64,000 bases of DNA from Orlajensenia flava (lineage in GTDB: Bacteria; Actinomycetota; Actinomycetes; Actinomycetales; Microbacteriaceae). Both the position numbers and the translations under genes were made by a program. Position 1 is the first letter of the stretch. Every line of letters begins with the position of its first letter. This document shows positions 16,922-25,315 of this stretch, piece after piece. The notes under the pieces were generated by a model. The model was not told the DNA's origin. It did not search any database and saw only the letters and a program-made list of their open reading frames with translations. The DNA is taken from assembly GCF_004801905.1 (NCBI RefSeq), contig NZ_SSSN01000014.1:62001-126000 (forward strand), read 5' to 3'.

Positions 16922-17743
16922 ATGACGGCGGAGAACGTGCGGATCGGCGTGATCGGGGGGTCGGGCGTCTACCGGCTCTTCCCGGACGGCGTGGGCGAGC
17001 AGCGAGCCATCGAGACGCCGTTCGGGGTGACCGTGACGGTCACCGTCGGCGAGATCGGCGGCCGTCGGGTGGCGTTCCTGCCCCGGCACGGAGCCGACCA
17101 CTCCGTCCCGCCGCATCGCTTGGACGGGCGGCCGGTCGCCTGGGCGCTCGCCACCCTCGGCGTCCGTGCGATCATCTCGACCGCAGCGGTCGGATCGCTG
17201 ACACCCGACATCCCGGTGGGCTCTCTCGTGCTCGCCGATCAGCTGGTCGACCGCACCTACGGCCGGCCGCAGACCTTCTTCGACGCCGACCTCGTTCGCC
17301 ACCTGCCGTTCTCGGACCCGTTCTGCCCCGAGCTGCATGCCGTGGCGCTCGGCGCGGTGGACGGGCTCGTGCCGACGGCGAGCGTCGTCGTCATCCAAGG
17401 GCCCCGCTTCTCGACGCGTGCGGAGTCGCGCATCAATCGCTCGGCGGGCATCGACCTGGTCAATATGACGCTCCTGCCCGAGGTAGCGCTCGCTGCTGAA
17501 CTCGGAATGGGAACCGCGACGCTCTGCGTCGTCACCGACGTCGACAGCGGAGAGCAGGCGGAGGATGCCGTGACCGCCGAGGCCGTGTTCTCGCGGCTGG
17601 CGGCGGCGGAGCCGCACATCCTCGAGGCCATCGGCGCGATCGCCCGAGCCATCCCCGTCGACTACGCGGGACGTCCGCTGATCGATGCGGACGCCGTGGC
17701 ATCCGTCCTCGGCTGGCCGATCGTGACGGGCGCCACCGCATGA
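16922..17743 (+). CDS. 5'-methylthioadenosine phosphorylase-type purine nucleoside phosphorylase
   Basis: 273 aa. VIGGSGVYRL (N-terminal phosphate loop), LPRHGADHSVPPH, VIQGPRFSTRAESR and NMTLLPEVALAAELGM are the MTAP/PNP family-2 signatures, covering phosphate, ribose and purine sites. It splits MTA or a 6-oxopurine nucleoside with phosphate. AAGGGAGAG lies 6 nt before the chosen ATG; an in-frame ATG 24 bp upstream is the alternative. The stop overlaps the epimerase start. Its presence in a glycan operon may recycle MTA or ribose-1-phosphate, but this is conjecture. Confidence 0.85.
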   Translation: MTAENVRIGVIGGSGVYRLFPDGVGEQRAIETPFGVTVTVTVGEIGGRRVAFLPRHGADHSVPPHRLDGRPVAWALATLGVRAIISTAAVGSLTPDIPVGSLVLADQLVDRTYGRPQTFFDADLVRHLPFSDPFCPELHAVALGAVDGLVPTASVVVIQGPRFSTRAESRINRSAGIDLVNMTLLPEVALAAELGMGTATLCVVTDVDSGEQAEDAVTAEAVFSRLAAAEPHILEAIGAIARAIPVDYAGRPLIDADAVASVLGWPIVTGATA

Positions 17744-18792
17744 CCGGCTCGCTGCTCGTCACCGGGGGGGCCGGCTTCATCGGCTCGCGCATCGTCGCGG
17801 CGGCCCTCGAGAGCGGATGGCGGGTGCGCATCCTCGATTCGTTCCGCGACGACGTGCACGCGAGCCCGCCGTCGATTCCCGATGGCGTCGACGTGATCGA
17901 GGGGGACGTGGCCGACGCCGTCGTCGTCGACCGCGCGCTCGATGGCATCGACGTCGTGAGCCACCAGGCCGCGAAGGTGGGGCTCGGCGTGAACCTCGAC
18001 GACGCACCGGACTACGTGGCGTCGAACGACCTCGGCACCGCCGTGGTGCTCGCCGCGATGGGGCGGGCCGGCAACCGTCGCCTGGTGCTGGCCTCGTCGA
18101 TGGTGGTCTACGGCGAGGGCCTCTACCTCGGCTCGTCGGGCGAGGTGCGGCCTGCGCCCCGCAGCGCGGCCGACCTCGCAGCGGGCGTGTTCGAGCCGCG
18201 TGACCCCGGCACCGGCGAGCTGCTGCGGCCGGGATTCGTGACCGAGGATGCCGCGCTCGACCCGCGGAGCGTCTACGCCGCCACCAAGCTCGCGCAGGAG
18301 CACCTGGCCGGGGTGTGGGCTCATGCGGCGGGTGGTCGGGTGGCGGCGCTCCGCTATCACAACGTCTACGGTCCGGGCATGCCGCGCGACACCCCGTATG
18401 CCGGTGTCGCAGCCATCTTCCGCTCCGCCATCGAGCGCGGCGACGTGCCACGGGTGTTCGAGGACGGCGGCCAGCGGCGCGACTTCGTGCACGTCGACGA
18501 CGTGGCCCGGGCGAACCTGGCCGCGCTCGACTGGACGGCCGAGCAGCCGGAGGCGACCGTCCGCGCCTTCAACGTGGGCAGTGGCACGGTCACGACGATC
18601 CTCGAGGTGGCGCAGGCGCTCGCCGACACGATCGGCGGGAGCGCCCCGATCGTCACGGGAGACTACCGGGCCGGGGATGTGCGGCACATCACGGCGTCGT
18701 CGGATCGGGCGGCCCGGGAGCTGGGCTGGACCGCATCAGTACCCTTCGCCGACGGCATGCGCGACTTCGCGACGGCGCCCCTGCGCGCCTGA
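17740..18792 (+). CDS. NAD-dependent sugar epimerase/dehydratase (extended SDR)
   Basis: 350 aa. TGGAGFIGS at 8-16 binds NAD(P). SSMVVYGEG carries the catalytic Ser region and YAATK at 179-183 is the YxxxK dyad. RDFVHVDDVARAN is the typical sugar-epimerase motif. It is likely UDP-glucose 4-epimerase or related nucleotide-sugar dehydratase type; an insertion at about 130-165 makes it longer than GalE. It is the last gene of the operon, 28 bp from the 3' end of the convergent kinase gene. Confidence 0.85.
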   Translation: MTGSLLVTGGAGFIGSRIVAAALESGWRVRILDSFRDDVHASPPSIPDGVDVIEGDVADAVVVDRALDGIDVVSHQAAKVGLGVNLDDAPDYVASNDLGTAVVLAAMGRAGNRRLVLASSMVVYGEGLYLGSSGEVRPAPRSAADLAAGVFEPRDPGTGELLRPGFVTEDAALDPRSVYAATKLAQEHLAGVWAHAAGGRVAALRYHNVYGPGMPRDTPYAGVAAIFRSAIERGDVPRVFEDGGQRRDFVHVDDVARANLAALDWTAEQPEATVRAFNVGSGTVTTILEVAQALADTIGGSAPIVTGDYRAGDVRHITASSDRAARELGWTASVPFADGMRDFATAPLRA

Positions 18793-18820
18793 CGCGGCCC
18801 GTCGCCGCCGAGATGCGTGC

Positions 18821-19987
18821 CTACGCGGCGGTGCCTGCTCCGCTGACAAGGGCGTCGCTCGGCAGCAGTACATCGAAGCGGCAGCCGCCCGGAACGTTGC
18901 GCACGGTCACCTCGCCCCGATGGGCGGTGACGATCCCGCGCACGATCGCCAGGCCGAGGCCCGCCCCACTCGAGGTCGGCGGATGCGGCGACGGGGTGCG
19001 CGCCGAGACGCCGCGCCACCCGGGCTCGAAGACGCGATGCAGGTCGTCATCCGCGATGCCGCCGCCGTTGTCGGTGACGGAGACGGATGCCCGACCGTCG
19101 ACCACGGCGGCCGAGATGGTGATGGGGGCGTCGGCGGGGGTGTGCTGGATGGCGTTCATGATGAGGTTCGAGACGGCGCGCGCCAGTTCGCGAGGGTCCA
19201 CGGAGACCACGATGTCGCTGTCCAGGGTCGACTCCACGCGGATCTCTCGGCCGCCCGCGACATGGCGCAGGTCGGCGACGGTGTCGGACACGACGTCGTA
19301 GAGCGAGACCTCCTGCAGGGAGAGGTGCAGCGTGCCCGAGTCGATCTTGGAGAGCTCGAACAGGTCGTCGACCATGGCCGAGAGCTGGCTGACCTGCTGG
19401 CGCATCTGCCGGTAGTAGCGCTGCGGGTCCGCCGCCAGCTCGTCCTCGAGCGCCTCGGCCATCGACATGATGCCGGCCAATGGCGTGCGCAGGTCGTGCG
19501 CGATCCAGGCGACCAGTTCGCGCCGGGAGTCCTCGATGCGCTTCTCCCGTTCGCGCGACTCGGCGAGCTTGGCGCTCGTCGCCATCAGCTCGGCTCCGAG
19601 CGCGCTCAGCTCGGCACTGGACTGGTAACCCGTCGATGTCACGAGTTCGCCCTCGCCGATGGTGCGTGCGGCCCGGAAGAGCGCCCGGGCGTTCCGCACG
19701 ACGAGGAAGCTGAGGGTCGCCGACAGGAGAAGGGAGACCAAGCCGGAGATGATGGCGACGTTCAGGGCGACGGTGAAGTCGTGCGGCGAGAGGTACATCA
19801 ACTGCGCGACCATCACCATGCTGGACACGACGGCGATGATCGCGCCGGCCACGAGCACGCAGACCTGCACGAGCATCGAGGCCTTGCGCAGCAGCAGGAG
19901 CGCGAAGACGCTGATCGCGCCCACGATCATCGAGGTGAACAGGGCGACGCCCGCCACCGCGACCAGATCAGGCCAGCTCATCGCCAT
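18821..19987 (-). CDS. Sensor histidine kinase
   Basis: 388 aa. About three N-terminal hydrophobic segments (about 8-30, 38-62, 72-97) have almost no extracellular domain, so it is an intramembrane-sensing type. A HAMP-like linker follows, then the H box WIAHDLRTPLAG with phospho-His164, N box NLIMNAIQHT, and G boxes DNGGGIADDD and GAGLGLAIV. It phosphorylates the regulator encoded just upstream, whose 3' end it overlaps by 20 bp. GAGGAGA precedes the start. The flanking glycan operons are its likely targets. Confidence 0.9.
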   Translation of the reverse strand: MAMSWPDLVAVAGVALFTSMIVGAISVFALLLLRKASMLVQVCVLVAGAIIAVVSSMVMVAQLMYLSPHDFTVALNVAIISGLVSLLLSATLSFLVVRNARALFRAARTIGEGELVTSTGYQSSAELSALGAELMATSAKLAESREREKRIEDSRRELVAWIAHDLRTPLAGIMSMAEALEDELAADPQRYYRQMRQQVSQLSAMVDDLFELSKIDSGTLHLSLQEVSLYDVVSDTVADLRHVAGGREIRVESTLDSDIVVSVDPRELARAVSNLIMNAIQHTPADAPITISAAVVDGRASVSVTDNGGGIADDDLHRVFEPGWRGVSARTPSPHPPTSSGAGLGLAIVRGIVTAHRGEVTVRNVPGGCRFDVLLPSDALVSGAGTAA

Positions 19988-20720
19988 CCCCCGACGTCTC
20001 CTCGATCTCGAAGCGGTAACCGATGCCCCACACCGTCCGCAGCATCACCGGCTGGGTGGGGTCCACCTCGATCTTCTCGCGAAGTCGACGCACGTGCACG
20101 GTGACCGTCGAGAGATCACCGTGCGTCCATCCCCACACCGAGCCGAGCAGGTCCTCACGGCTGAAGGCCTGGTTCGGATGCTTCAGCATGAACTCCAGCA
20201 GCGAGAACTCGCGCACCGTCAGCGCCAACGGCAGGCCGTGCATGAGCACGATGCGGGCCGAGGCGTCGAGGTGGAACGGCCCGCGGTCGAGCACGGGTTC
20301 GGGGGCGAATTCGGCGAGCGAGCGGCGCAGCACGGACTGCACCCGCAGCACGAGCTCGCGCGGTGAGAACGGCTTGGCGAGGTAGTCGTCGGCTCCGGCC
20401 TCGAGGCCGGCGATACGATCCTCCTCGCTGCCGAGGGCGGTCAGCATGATGATCGGCGTGGAATGCCGGGTGCGGATGCGCCGGCACGCCTCGATGCCGT
20501 CGACGCCGGGCAGCATCCGGTCGAGCACGATGAGGTCGGGCGAGATGCGGTCGACGGCGGCGATCGCGGCGAACCCGTCGGCGGCGAGATCGACTACGAA
20601 GCCCGCGGAACGCAGGTAGCTCCCGGCGACCTCGGACACGGTCTCATCGTCGTCGACGACGAGCACCCGCCGGTCGACGAGGTCGTCGTTCCCGAGCATC
20701 TGCGCGGGGGAGCTGTTCAC
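19968..20720 (-). CDS. OmpR/PhoB-family response regulator
   Basis: 250 aa. The receiver domain has the acidic pocket VVDDDE, phospho-Asp in LIVLDRMLPGVDG, the switch Thr in IIMLTALG, and Lys in LAKPFSPRE. The C-terminal winged helix contains LTVREFSLLEFMLKHPNQAFSRE and TVTVHVRRLREKIE. A GTG start at 20720 is chosen because a TAGTCT -10 box lies 7 nt before it (leaderless); an ATG 7 codons later is the alternative. It is divergent from the GT2 operon at 20832. Confidence 0.9.
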   Translation of the reverse strand: MNSSPAQMLGNDDLVDRRVLVVDDDETVSEVAGSYLRSAGFVVDLAADGFAAIAAVDRISPDLIVLDRMLPGVDGIEACRRIRTRHSTPIIMLTALGSEEDRIAGLEAGADDYLAKPFSPRELVLRVQSVLRRSLAEFAPEPVLDRGPFHLDASARIVLMHGLPLALTVREFSLLEFMLKHPNQAFSREDLLGSVWGWTHGDLSTVTVHVRRLREKIEVDPTQPVMLRTVWGIGYRFEIEETSGDGDELA

Positions 20721-20727
20721 ATCGGAC

Positions 20728-20733
20728 AGACTA
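20728..20733 (-). promoter_or_regulatory. Leaderless -10 box of the response regulator
   Basis: TAGTCT on the minus strand, 7 nt before the GTG at 20720. The divergent promoter B lies in the same 111-bp gap, so the regulator could autoregulate from one site. Confidence 0.5.
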
Positions 20734-20781
20734 CGTCCGCTCCGACACCGGATCGGCAGATGCCGACTGCCGTTCCCGGTC

Positions 20782-20825
20782 CGTAATGTTTCTCGGGTGA
20801 GCCTGTCGTGCCGCCCCCGTAGCGT
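20782..20825 (+). promoter_or_regulatory. Leaderless promoter with shared upstream element (copy B)
   Basis: CGTAATGTTTCTCGG at 20782-20796 and -10 box TAGCGT at 20820-20825, 6 nt before the ATG at 20832. The spacing between element and -10 differs from copy A by one base. Confidence 0.6.
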
Positions 20826-20831
20826 CGAGTT

Positions 20832-21602
20832 ATGAACGAACCGCACGTCGACGTCGTGCTCCCGTGTCTCGACGAGGAGCAGGCCCTGCCGCGCGTGCTC
20901 GCCGCCGTTCCCGCCGGCTATCGCGCGATCGTGGTCGACAACGGCTCGACCGACCGATCGGCGGAGGTGGCCCGCTCCCTCGGCGCCCTCGTGATCGAGG
21001 AGACCCGTCGCGGATTCGGAAGCGCCGTCAACGCCGGAGTGGAGGCTGCGACGGCGCCCATCATCGCCATCTGCGACGCGGATGCCTCGCTCGACCTCGC
21101 CGAGCTTCCCCGCCTGGTCGCGTTGCTCGAGGGAGCCGACCTCGTGCTGGGGCGTCGCGTGCCCACCTCATCGCGCGCGTGGCCGGCCATCTCGCGTTTG
21201 GCCAACCGCGCCGTCGCCGCGCGATTGGGGCGCAAGACAGGCGTTCGCCTCCACGACATCGGCCCCATGCGGGTCGCCCGCACCCGCGCGCTGCAGAGCC
21301 TCCCGTTGCGCGATCGCCGCAGCGGCTACCCACTCGAGATGGTGGTGCGCGCCGCCCAGGCCGGCTGGCGCATCGTCGAGACCGACGTGGTCTATGCGCC
21401 CCGGGTCGGACGCTCCAAGGTGACGGGTACGGTGCGCGGATTCCTCACGGCGGTCGGCGACATGTCCCGCATCCTCGCCGAGCGCCCCGCGTCCGCCTCC
21501 GCAACCGCCTCCGCCGAGCGTCACGCGCCCGCCGAGCGGAGCGTACCCGCCGAGCACAGTGCACCCGCCGAGCCCGCCTCCGCCGAGCGGAGTGCGTCAT
21601 GA
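20832..21602 (+). CDS. Glycosyltransferase family 2 (DPM1-like)
   Basis: 256 aa. VDVVLPCLDEEQALPRVL, IVVDNGSTDRS and ICDADASLDL (DxD metal site) identify a GT-A dolichyl/polyprenyl-phosphate mannosyltransferase-like enzyme. RRSGYPLEMVVRAAQAGWRI is the family's catalytic C-terminal block. It probably charges a polyprenyl phosphate with a sugar, which would supply a membrane transferase such as that at 15508. The last ~40 residues are an Ala/Glu/Ser-rich repeat (PAERS, PAEHS), a low-complexity tail. The stop overlaps the next ATG. Confidence 0.88.
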   Translation: MNEPHVDVVLPCLDEEQALPRVLAAVPAGYRAIVVDNGSTDRSAEVARSLGALVIEETRRGFGSAVNAGVEAATAPIIAICDADASLDLAELPRLVALLEGADLVLGRRVPTSSRAWPAISRLANRAVAARLGRKTGVRLHDIGPMRVARTRALQSLPLRDRRSGYPLEMVVRAAQAGWRIVETDVVYAPRVGRSKVTGTVRGFLTAVGDMSRILAERPASASATASAERHAPAERSVPAEHSAPAEPASAERSAS

Positions 21603-22216
21603 CCGCCATCGTCGTCATCGCCAAGGAGTGTCTGCCGGGCCGCGTGAAGACCCGGTTGCATCCGCCGCTGTCGCTCGAGCAGGCAGCCGAGCTGGCCGCC
21701 GCGAGCCTCGACGACACCATCGAGGCTGTCCGCAGTATCCCCGCCGACCGCCGCATCCTGTTCTTCGACGGCGACATGCCCCCGGCATCCGCCGACGGCT
21801 TCGAGATCATGCCGCAGCCGGCCGGCACACTCGACGAGCGCCTCGCCGCCCTCTTCGACGCCCTCGACGAACCGACCGTGCTGGTCGGCATGGACACCCC
21901 GCAACTCCGACCCGGTGACGTGCGCTGGCCCGATAGCGGTGACGTCGTCTTCGGTCCGGCGCTGGATGGCGGGTACTGGGCCATCGGCATGCGCGAACCG
22001 CGCGGCGACCTGATTCTCGGCGTTCCCATGTCGAGGGCTGAGACCGGCGCGCACCAGCTGGCCGCCATCGCCCGCGCCGGCCTCTGCGTCGAACTGCTGC
22101 CCGTCCTGCACGACGTCGACGAGATCGCCGATGCCGAGAGCGTCGCGGCGCTCGCGCCGCACACCCGATTCGCTCGAGCCCTCGCGGCAGCGTCATCCGA
22201 GGGGGATGCGGCATGA
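21599..22216 (+). CDS. DUF2064 nucleotidyl/glycosyl-transferase-like protein
   Basis: 205 aa. VIAKECLPGRVKTRLHPPLS is the N-terminal signature of DUF2064 proteins (GT-A-like fold related to nucleotidyltransferases such as CofC/MobA), and VGMDTPQLRPGD and FGPALDGGYWAIGM complete the active-site cleft. The family often neighbours a GT2 gene of the type found here. It is coupled by 4-bp overlaps to both neighbours. The exact reaction is not established. Confidence 0.82.
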   Translation: MTAIVVIAKECLPGRVKTRLHPPLSLEQAAELAAASLDDTIEAVRSIPADRRILFFDGDMPPASADGFEIMPQPAGTLDERLAALFDALDEPTVLVGMDTPQLRPGDVRWPDSGDVVFGPALDGGYWAIGMREPRGDLILGVPMSRAETGAHQLAAIARAGLCVELLPVLHDVDEIADAESVAALAPHTRFARALAAASSEGDAA

Positions 22217-22902
22217 GCGCCGAGGAGACCTTCGGGGTCGGCGGAGGGGAGCCCTACCGGGTCGCCCTCGGCTCGGTCACCCCGTCTCGCATCAGCCTGC
22301 ACCGTGTCGGCGAACCGCACGCCAGCATCGAGATGGATGTCGGCGAGTGGCAGCGTCCGGCCAACCAGGCCGACGTCACCGCCCTCGACGGGGCGAGCGG
22401 CCCCGTGCTCGACGTGGGCTGCGGGCCAGGGCGCATGGTGCGCGCCGCGTCGTCGCGCGCCCTTCCCGCCCTCGGCATCGACGTGCTCGTCGAGGCGATC
22501 GCCCTGACGGTGGCGGATGGGACGCCGGCCCTACGGCGTTCGGTGTTCGACCGCCTCCCGCTCGAGGGCCGCTGGAGCACGATCCTGCTCATGGACGGCA
22601 ACGTCGGCATCGGTGGCGACCCGATCACCCTGCTGCAGCGCTGCCGCACCCTCCTCGCCCCCGGCGGATCGGTCGTCATCGAGGTCGACGGCGACCCCGG
22701 CTTGCTGGACGAGTCCCTCTACACGGCCGTCACGGACACGGGGGAGGAGAGTTCGCCGTTCCCCTGGGCGCGGGTGGGCCATGACGCGATCGAAGAGGTG
22801 GCGGAGGCTGCTGGTCTCGAGATCTCGGGCCGCTGGGTGGCCGACGGGCGGCACTTCGTGCGGGCCGGTCGCGCGAGCATCCTCACCGCCGTACCTCGCT
22901 GA
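22213..22902 (+). CDS. Class I SAM-dependent methyltransferase
   Basis: 229 aa. VLDVGCGPGRMVRAA at about residue 70 is motif I (SAM-binding glycine loop); ILLMDGNVGIGGDP matches the motif IV region and LLAPGGSVVIEVDGDP is the motif VI strand. The methyl acceptor is unknown; the operon suggests a sugar or lipid-linked sugar. It is the last gene of the operon and is followed by a 66-bp inverted-repeat hairpin at 22982. Confidence 0.85.
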   Translation: MSAEETFGVGGGEPYRVALGSVTPSRISLHRVGEPHASIEMDVGEWQRPANQADVTALDGASGPVLDVGCGPGRMVRAASSRALPALGIDVLVEAIALTVADGTPALRRSVFDRLPLEGRWSTILLMDGNVGIGGDPITLLQRCRTLLAPGGSVVIEVDGDPGLLDESLYTAVTDTGEESSPFPWARVGHDAIEEVAEAAGLEISGRWVADGRHFVRAGRASILTAVPR

Positions 22903-22981
22903 GTCGCCACACGACTCCCCGACGCCTCGCCATCAGCTGCTGAGCCCCGACTCGTCGACGGGCCCACGTCGCGCGCGTGAT

Positions 22982-23047
22982 GCGGAGATCCGCCGCGACA
23001 CGCCGTGGGTGTTGGCGCGTGGGCGGCGTGTCGCGACGGATCTCCGC
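22982..23047. repeat. Long intergenic hairpin 1
   Basis: Arms 22982-23005 and 23024-23047 are 24 nt each with one mismatch; the loop is 18 nt. The inner part (ACACGCCGTG ... GGGCGGCGTGT) recurs in the hairpin at 43601. It lies between convergent genes and may act as a terminator, but it is longer than the terminators elsewhere in the window and has no T tract. Confidence 0.8.
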
Positions 23048-23067
23048 GGTCGCGAGCTGATTCGGGC

Positions 23068-23850
23068 TCAGCTCGCGGCGGGAGTCGACGTCGACGAGGA
23101 CTTCTTCGTCGACGACCCCTTCGAGGAGGCGTGCAGCGCCTTGGCCGCGTCCCTGCCGTCGGCCGCCGCCTTCTTGATGTCGTCACGCGCCGACTCGATC
23201 GACTTCTGGGATGCGTCGAGCGCGGTGTGATCGCCGTCGTAGGACGCGGGAGTGACGGCGAGCGCATCACTGGCCACGTGCGAGACGGCGCTCTTGGCGG
23301 AGTCGGCGAGCTTGGCCATCTCGGCGAGCTTGTCGGTCACGTCCGATCCGGCCTTCCTGCTATTGGCGAGCTTCGAGAGCCGATCGTGCGCCGTGTCGAG
23401 GGCCGGCAGGGTCTTGCTCGTGATGCGGTCGGCCGCGGCAGCATCCCGCGCCTGGCGCAGGGCGACGGTGTACACCCGGTAGTCGGAGTAGATGCTCCTC
23501 ACGTCCTTCTCGGCGGCCGCGGCGTCGGTGTCGGCGGCGATCGTGGTGGCGAGCTTGGTCATCGCGTCGCGGTCCTTCGAGAAGGTGCCCAGGATGGTGG
23601 AGCGGTGGTCGTCGCTCAGCGTGGTGTCCTTCTTGACGGCATCCGTCGCCTGGTCGAGCGAGGCGATGCGCTTGCTCGTGGCCGTGGCTCCGGCCTTCTG
23701 GAGGTCGGCGAGGGTGCGAGGAGCCTTCGTGGTGGCGCTCGGCGCGGGCGTCGGTGTCTGCGTGTCGGCGAAGGCTGCGGCCGAGGCGCCGGCGGCCAGC
23801 GCGATGCCGAGCCCTCCGGCGACGATCGCGTTTCTGATGCTTCGGTTCAT
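23068..23850 (-). CDS. Secreted Ala/Lys-rich helical protein
   Basis: 260 aa. The signal peptide MNRSIRNAIVAGGLGIALAAGASAAAFA is cleaved after about residue 28. The mature part is almost entirely charged and helical (coiled-coil-like heptads), contains no cysteine, and ends in a Ser/Lys/Thr-rich tail. A strong GAAGGAG site sets the start. It lies directly downstream of the two-component genes at 23954-26018 on the same strand, so it may be their output. Function not recognised. Confidence 0.7.
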   Translation of the reverse strand: MNRSIRNAIVAGGLGIALAAGASAAAFADTQTPTPAPSATTKAPRTLADLQKAGATATSKRIASLDQATDAVKKDTTLSDDHRSTILGTFSKDRDAMTKLATTIAADTDAAAAEKDVRSIYSDYRVYTVALRQARDAAAADRITSKTLPALDTAHDRLSKLANSRKAGSDVTDKLAEMAKLADSAKSAVSHVASDALAVTPASYDGDHTALDASQKSIESARDDIKKAAADGRDAAKALHASSKGSSTKKSSSTSTPAAS

Positions 23851-23953
23851 GGGTGTTCTCCTTCGCGAGGCCCCGGATCTTCCGCGGCTCGATGGGTGGT
23901 GTGATCCCACGATCGCCTGCCGGTGTACGGCGGACGTGATGCGAATGTTCGGA

Positions 23954-25315
23954 TCAGGTAATGGGTAGCAGCACGCGGAAGCAGGCACCGCCCTCGGGTG
24001 CCGGGAGCGCCTCGATGCGGCCTCCGAGCCGCCCCACGAGCCGACGCGCAATGGAGAGGCCCAGTCCCGTGCCGACGGCGCGCTCGTTGCGATAACGCTC
24101 GTGGAGCGCGCCGCGATCGAAAGCGACGGCGAGGTCGTCCGCCGTGAGTCCCGGTCCGCCGTCGCGGACCTCGAAGATGAGGTCGGATGCGTCGGCACGA
24201 GCCGCGATGACGAGCGGAGCGCCGCTCGGGGTGACCCGCACCGCGTTCTCGATCAGCCCGTCCAGCACCTGCCGCACGCGCATGGCGTCGCTGCGGAACA
24301 GCAGCGGGTCCGAGGGGGTCTCGATGCGCAGGTGGATGCCGAGCTGCGCGGAGCGTGCCGACCAGGCCTGTCCGGCCGCCGCGACGATGGCGTGGGCGTC
24401 GACATCCTGCACGCTGATGGCGAAGTCGTCGGCCTCCATCCTCGCCAGTTCGAGCAGGTCGTCGACGAAGCGGCCGAGGCGTTGCGACTCGGCTGAGAGC
24501 GTCCTGCCGACCGCGTCGAGCTGATCGGCCGGGACCATCCCGTCAGCCAGAGCCTCGGCGTACCCGCGGATGGCGGTGAGCGGAGTGCGCAGCTCGTGCG
24601 AGACCGACAGCAGGAACTCGCGCTGCCGAGATTCGCTGCCGATGAGGGCGGTGTCGAGTCCGGCCAGGGCCCGGCCGATGTCGTCGACCTCGGGAATGGA
24701 CTGGTGCTCGATGACCACTCCGCGCTCACCGGCCGCCATCCGTCTCGCGCTGCCCGCGAGGTGGGCGAGCGGCCGTCCGATGCGGCGACTCAGGATGAGG
24801 CCCGCGATGATGGCGGCCGCGAACCCGATCGCCAGGGCCACGAGCGTCCACCGGAGGAAGACGGCGGAGCCGGCGCGGATGTCGTCGACCCGTCGGATGC
24901 CGACCACCCCGCCGCCATCCGTCCGGGGCACCGCCTCGACGATCGCCTCCTGCCCGCCGATGCGCACCGTGCGCGAGAGCGTGCGACCGGCGTCCAGCGC
25001 CGCCAGGATCCGCCGCCCGACGAAGGCCGAGGCGTTTCCGCTCACCGTCCCGTCCGCGTCCACGACCGCGAACCGCGCTCCGTCCGTCTTCTCCTTGGCG
25101 GCAGCGACGTCGGCGAGGGAATCGCTGGAGAGGTCCGCGAGGGCGGCGGTCTGCGAACGCAGCTCGTCGCGCGCCTGCCCGAGCGCGACGGTCTGCACCA
25201 CCTGCAGCGACACACCCGCGGTGACGAGCACCGCGATGAGGCTCACCCCGATGGTCATGGCGAGGATGCGGCCCGAGAGCGTGGAGAGGTATCCGCCGCG
25301 CCGGCGTTCAGCCAT
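23954..25315 (-). CDS. Sensor histidine kinase
   Basis: 453 aa. Transmembrane helices at about 16-40 and 152-175 flank an extracytoplasmic sensor domain of about 110 residues. A HAMP domain follows, then the H box SVSHELRTPLTA with phospho-His240, N box GLIENAVRVT, and ATPase boxes RDGGPGLTADD and GTGLGLSIA. Unlike the kinase at 18821 it has a real external domain. Its start lies inside the last codons of the regulator gene. A second Met six codons upstream is possible. Confidence 0.9.
   Translation of the reverse strand: MAERRRGGYLSTLSGRILAMTIGVSLIAVLVTAGVSLQVVQTVALGQARDELRSQTAALADLSSDSLADVAAAKEKTDGARFAVVDADGTVSGNASAFVGRRILAALDAGRTLSRTVRIGGQEAIVEAVPRTDGGGVVGIRRVDDIRAGSAVFLRWTLVALAIGFAAAIIAGLILSRRIGRPLAHLAGSARRMAAGERGVVIEHQSIPEVDDIGRALAGLDTALIGSESRQREFLLSVSHELRTPLTAIRGYAEALADGMVPADQLDAVGRTLSAESQRLGRFVDDLLELARMEADDFAISVQDVDAHAIVAAAGQAWSARSAQLGIHLRIETPSDPLLFRSDAMRVRQVLDGLIENAVRVTPSGAPLVIAARADASDLIFEVRDGGPGLTADDLAVAFDRGALHERYRNERAVGTGLGLSIARRLVGRLGGRIEALPAPEGGACFRVLLPIT

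Noticed and set aside
22982..23047. Hairpin 1 as an ordinary terminator
   Set aside because: The stem is twice as long as the real terminators here, the loop is 18 nt, no T tract follows, and its inner stem recurs at 43.6 kb.
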